A stretch of DNA of 7,056 nt from an uncultured Burkholderiales bacterium. Its GTDB lineage: Bacteria > Pseudomonadota > Gammaproteobacteria > Burkholderiales > Burkholderiaceae_C. Shown piece by piece: positions 6,638 to 7,056 of this stretch. The stretch covers positions 1 to 7,056 of the forward strand of contig CAIYKK010000061.1 in NCBI GenBank assembly GCA_903926695.1, in the 5' to 3' direction. How positions within the stretch are numbered: the first letter of the stretch is position 1; the number at the start of each line of letters is the position of its first letter. Made by a program: the position numbers and the translations under genes. The notes under the pieces were generated by a model. It worked only from the letters and a program-made list of their open reading frames with translations, ran no database searches and was not told the DNA's origin.

Positions 6638-7029
6638 GGTCGGGTTTTCAACTGTTCAGGGGGCAACCCGAGCGCTTCGGCATAACGGGCCAGCAGGCGC
6701 GGTGATAACCGGGCGAAACGCTGCGGATTGAAATGGCGGCGAATGCGCCATTGCCAGATACCGCTGACTTGCGACAGCAGCGCCACATCCATACGGCGGG
6801 CGCACATCCAGTATTCCAGCGGCGCACTTTGCCCGGCCAGCACACGCGCTTTAGCGTCGTCGGTCAGCGCCTGCATGCGGCGCACCGCCTGCAGGGTGAC
6901 GGTCTCATCGACTTCGGAGCCGAGCGAGGGGACGATTACCATCTTGCCCGAGGCATCTTTGGCGTACAGCGCCTTGCGATGGCTGCCCAGTGTGCAGTTG
7001 CCCTCTTGGGGCACGTCATTCACATCCAT
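6634..7029 (-). CDS. Conserved hypothetical protein with C-terminal XRE-like helix-turn-helix
   Basis: This is a 131-residue soluble protein with no signal peptide or membrane segment. Residues about 72-127 follow the pattern of a lambda-repressor/XRE helix-turn-helix: LLSQVSGIWQWRIRRHF would hold the turn and recognition helix, and LLARYAEALGLPPEQL matches the closing helices. Basic residues R95, R97, R98 and H99 sit in the putative recognition helix. The N-terminal half (GSHRKALYAKDASGKMVIVP) looks like a small beta-rich region and I cannot assign it. The ATG is supported by a GGAAG motif 7 nt upstream (7037-7041) and by the TGATG junction with the preceding gene. Its stop overlaps the next start by 4 nt (ATGA). 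The helix-turn-helix may regulate this operon, but it could instead be a protein-binding module. I do not recognise a named gene. Confidence 0.8.
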   Translation of the reverse strand: MDVNDVPQEGNCTLGSHRKALYAKDASGKMVIVPSLGSEVDETVTLQAVRRMQALTDDAKARVLAGQSAPLEYWMCARRMDVALLSQVSGIWQWRIRRHFNPQRFARLSPRLLARYAEALGLPPEQLKTRP

Positions 7030-7056
7030 CAGACGGCTTCCATGAAGATAAAACCA
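7029..7056 (-). CDS. C-terminal end of an unidentified upstream gene (partial)
   Basis: Reading in from the right edge on the minus strand, one frame gives GFIFMEAV and then a TGA stop whose final A is the first base of the next gene's ATG (a TGATG junction). The same kind of junction links other genes in this operon, which is the main reason to call it a real gene end. Eight residues are too few to name a family. By context it may be a biosynthetic enzyme, but that is a guess. Confidence 0.45.

Overview
The window is a compact, GC-rich bacterial segment in which every supported gene lies on the minus strand, so genes are read from high to low coordinates. Composition, gene families, a MipA/OmpV outer-membrane barrel and dense translational coupling point to a Gram-negative proteobacterium. 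A betaproteobacterium of the Burkholderiales is my best guess, but it rests on general resemblance and no marker gene here proves it.

Right module (about 7056 to 3571, one tightly coupled operon). It holds the last codons of an unidentified upstream gene, then a 131-residue protein with an XRE/lambda-repressor-like helix-turn-helix. Next come a BtrH-type papain-fold protein with a visible Cys/His/Asp triad and a DUF4872-like C-terminal half, an ABC ATPase and an ABC-2 permease. The junctions are TGATG, ATGA, TGATG and a 2-nt gap, so the proteins are probably made together. BtrH itself moves an acyl group from a carrier protein in butirosin biosynthesis. By analogy I infer that this set acylates or trims a small molecule or lipid and exports it. 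The biosynthetic genes would lie beyond the right edge.

Middle (3496 to 2675). A MipA/OmpV-family outer-membrane protein with a clear signal peptide sits 74 nt after the permease. Its GC content in hand-counted lines (about 45-57%) is lower than in lines sampled on either side (about 65-73%), and it has a short tail beyond the last beta-strand. It may be the outer-membrane partner of the exporter or an unrelated gene between two modules.

Left module (2523 to the left edge). After a 151-nt gap holding a perfect 7-bp inverted repeat and a strong Shine-Dalgarno comes a stand-alone STAS protein of the anti-sigma-factor-antagonist type. It is followed by a WecG/TagA/CpsF glycosyltransferase carrying a second STAS domain at its C-terminus, an acyltransferase-3 membrane protein, and the first 15 codons of another membrane or exported protein. 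This looks like part of an exopolysaccharide or surface-glycan operon: sugar transfer to a lipid carrier, then O-acylation. The two STAS domains suggest control by partner switching. The stand-alone one has the usual phospho-acceptor Ser, and the fused one has Ala at that place.

No RNA genes, insertion sequences, CRISPR arrays or convincing rho-independent terminators were seen. No stretch longer than 300 bases lacks a gene; the two real gaps are 2524-2674 and 3497-3570.
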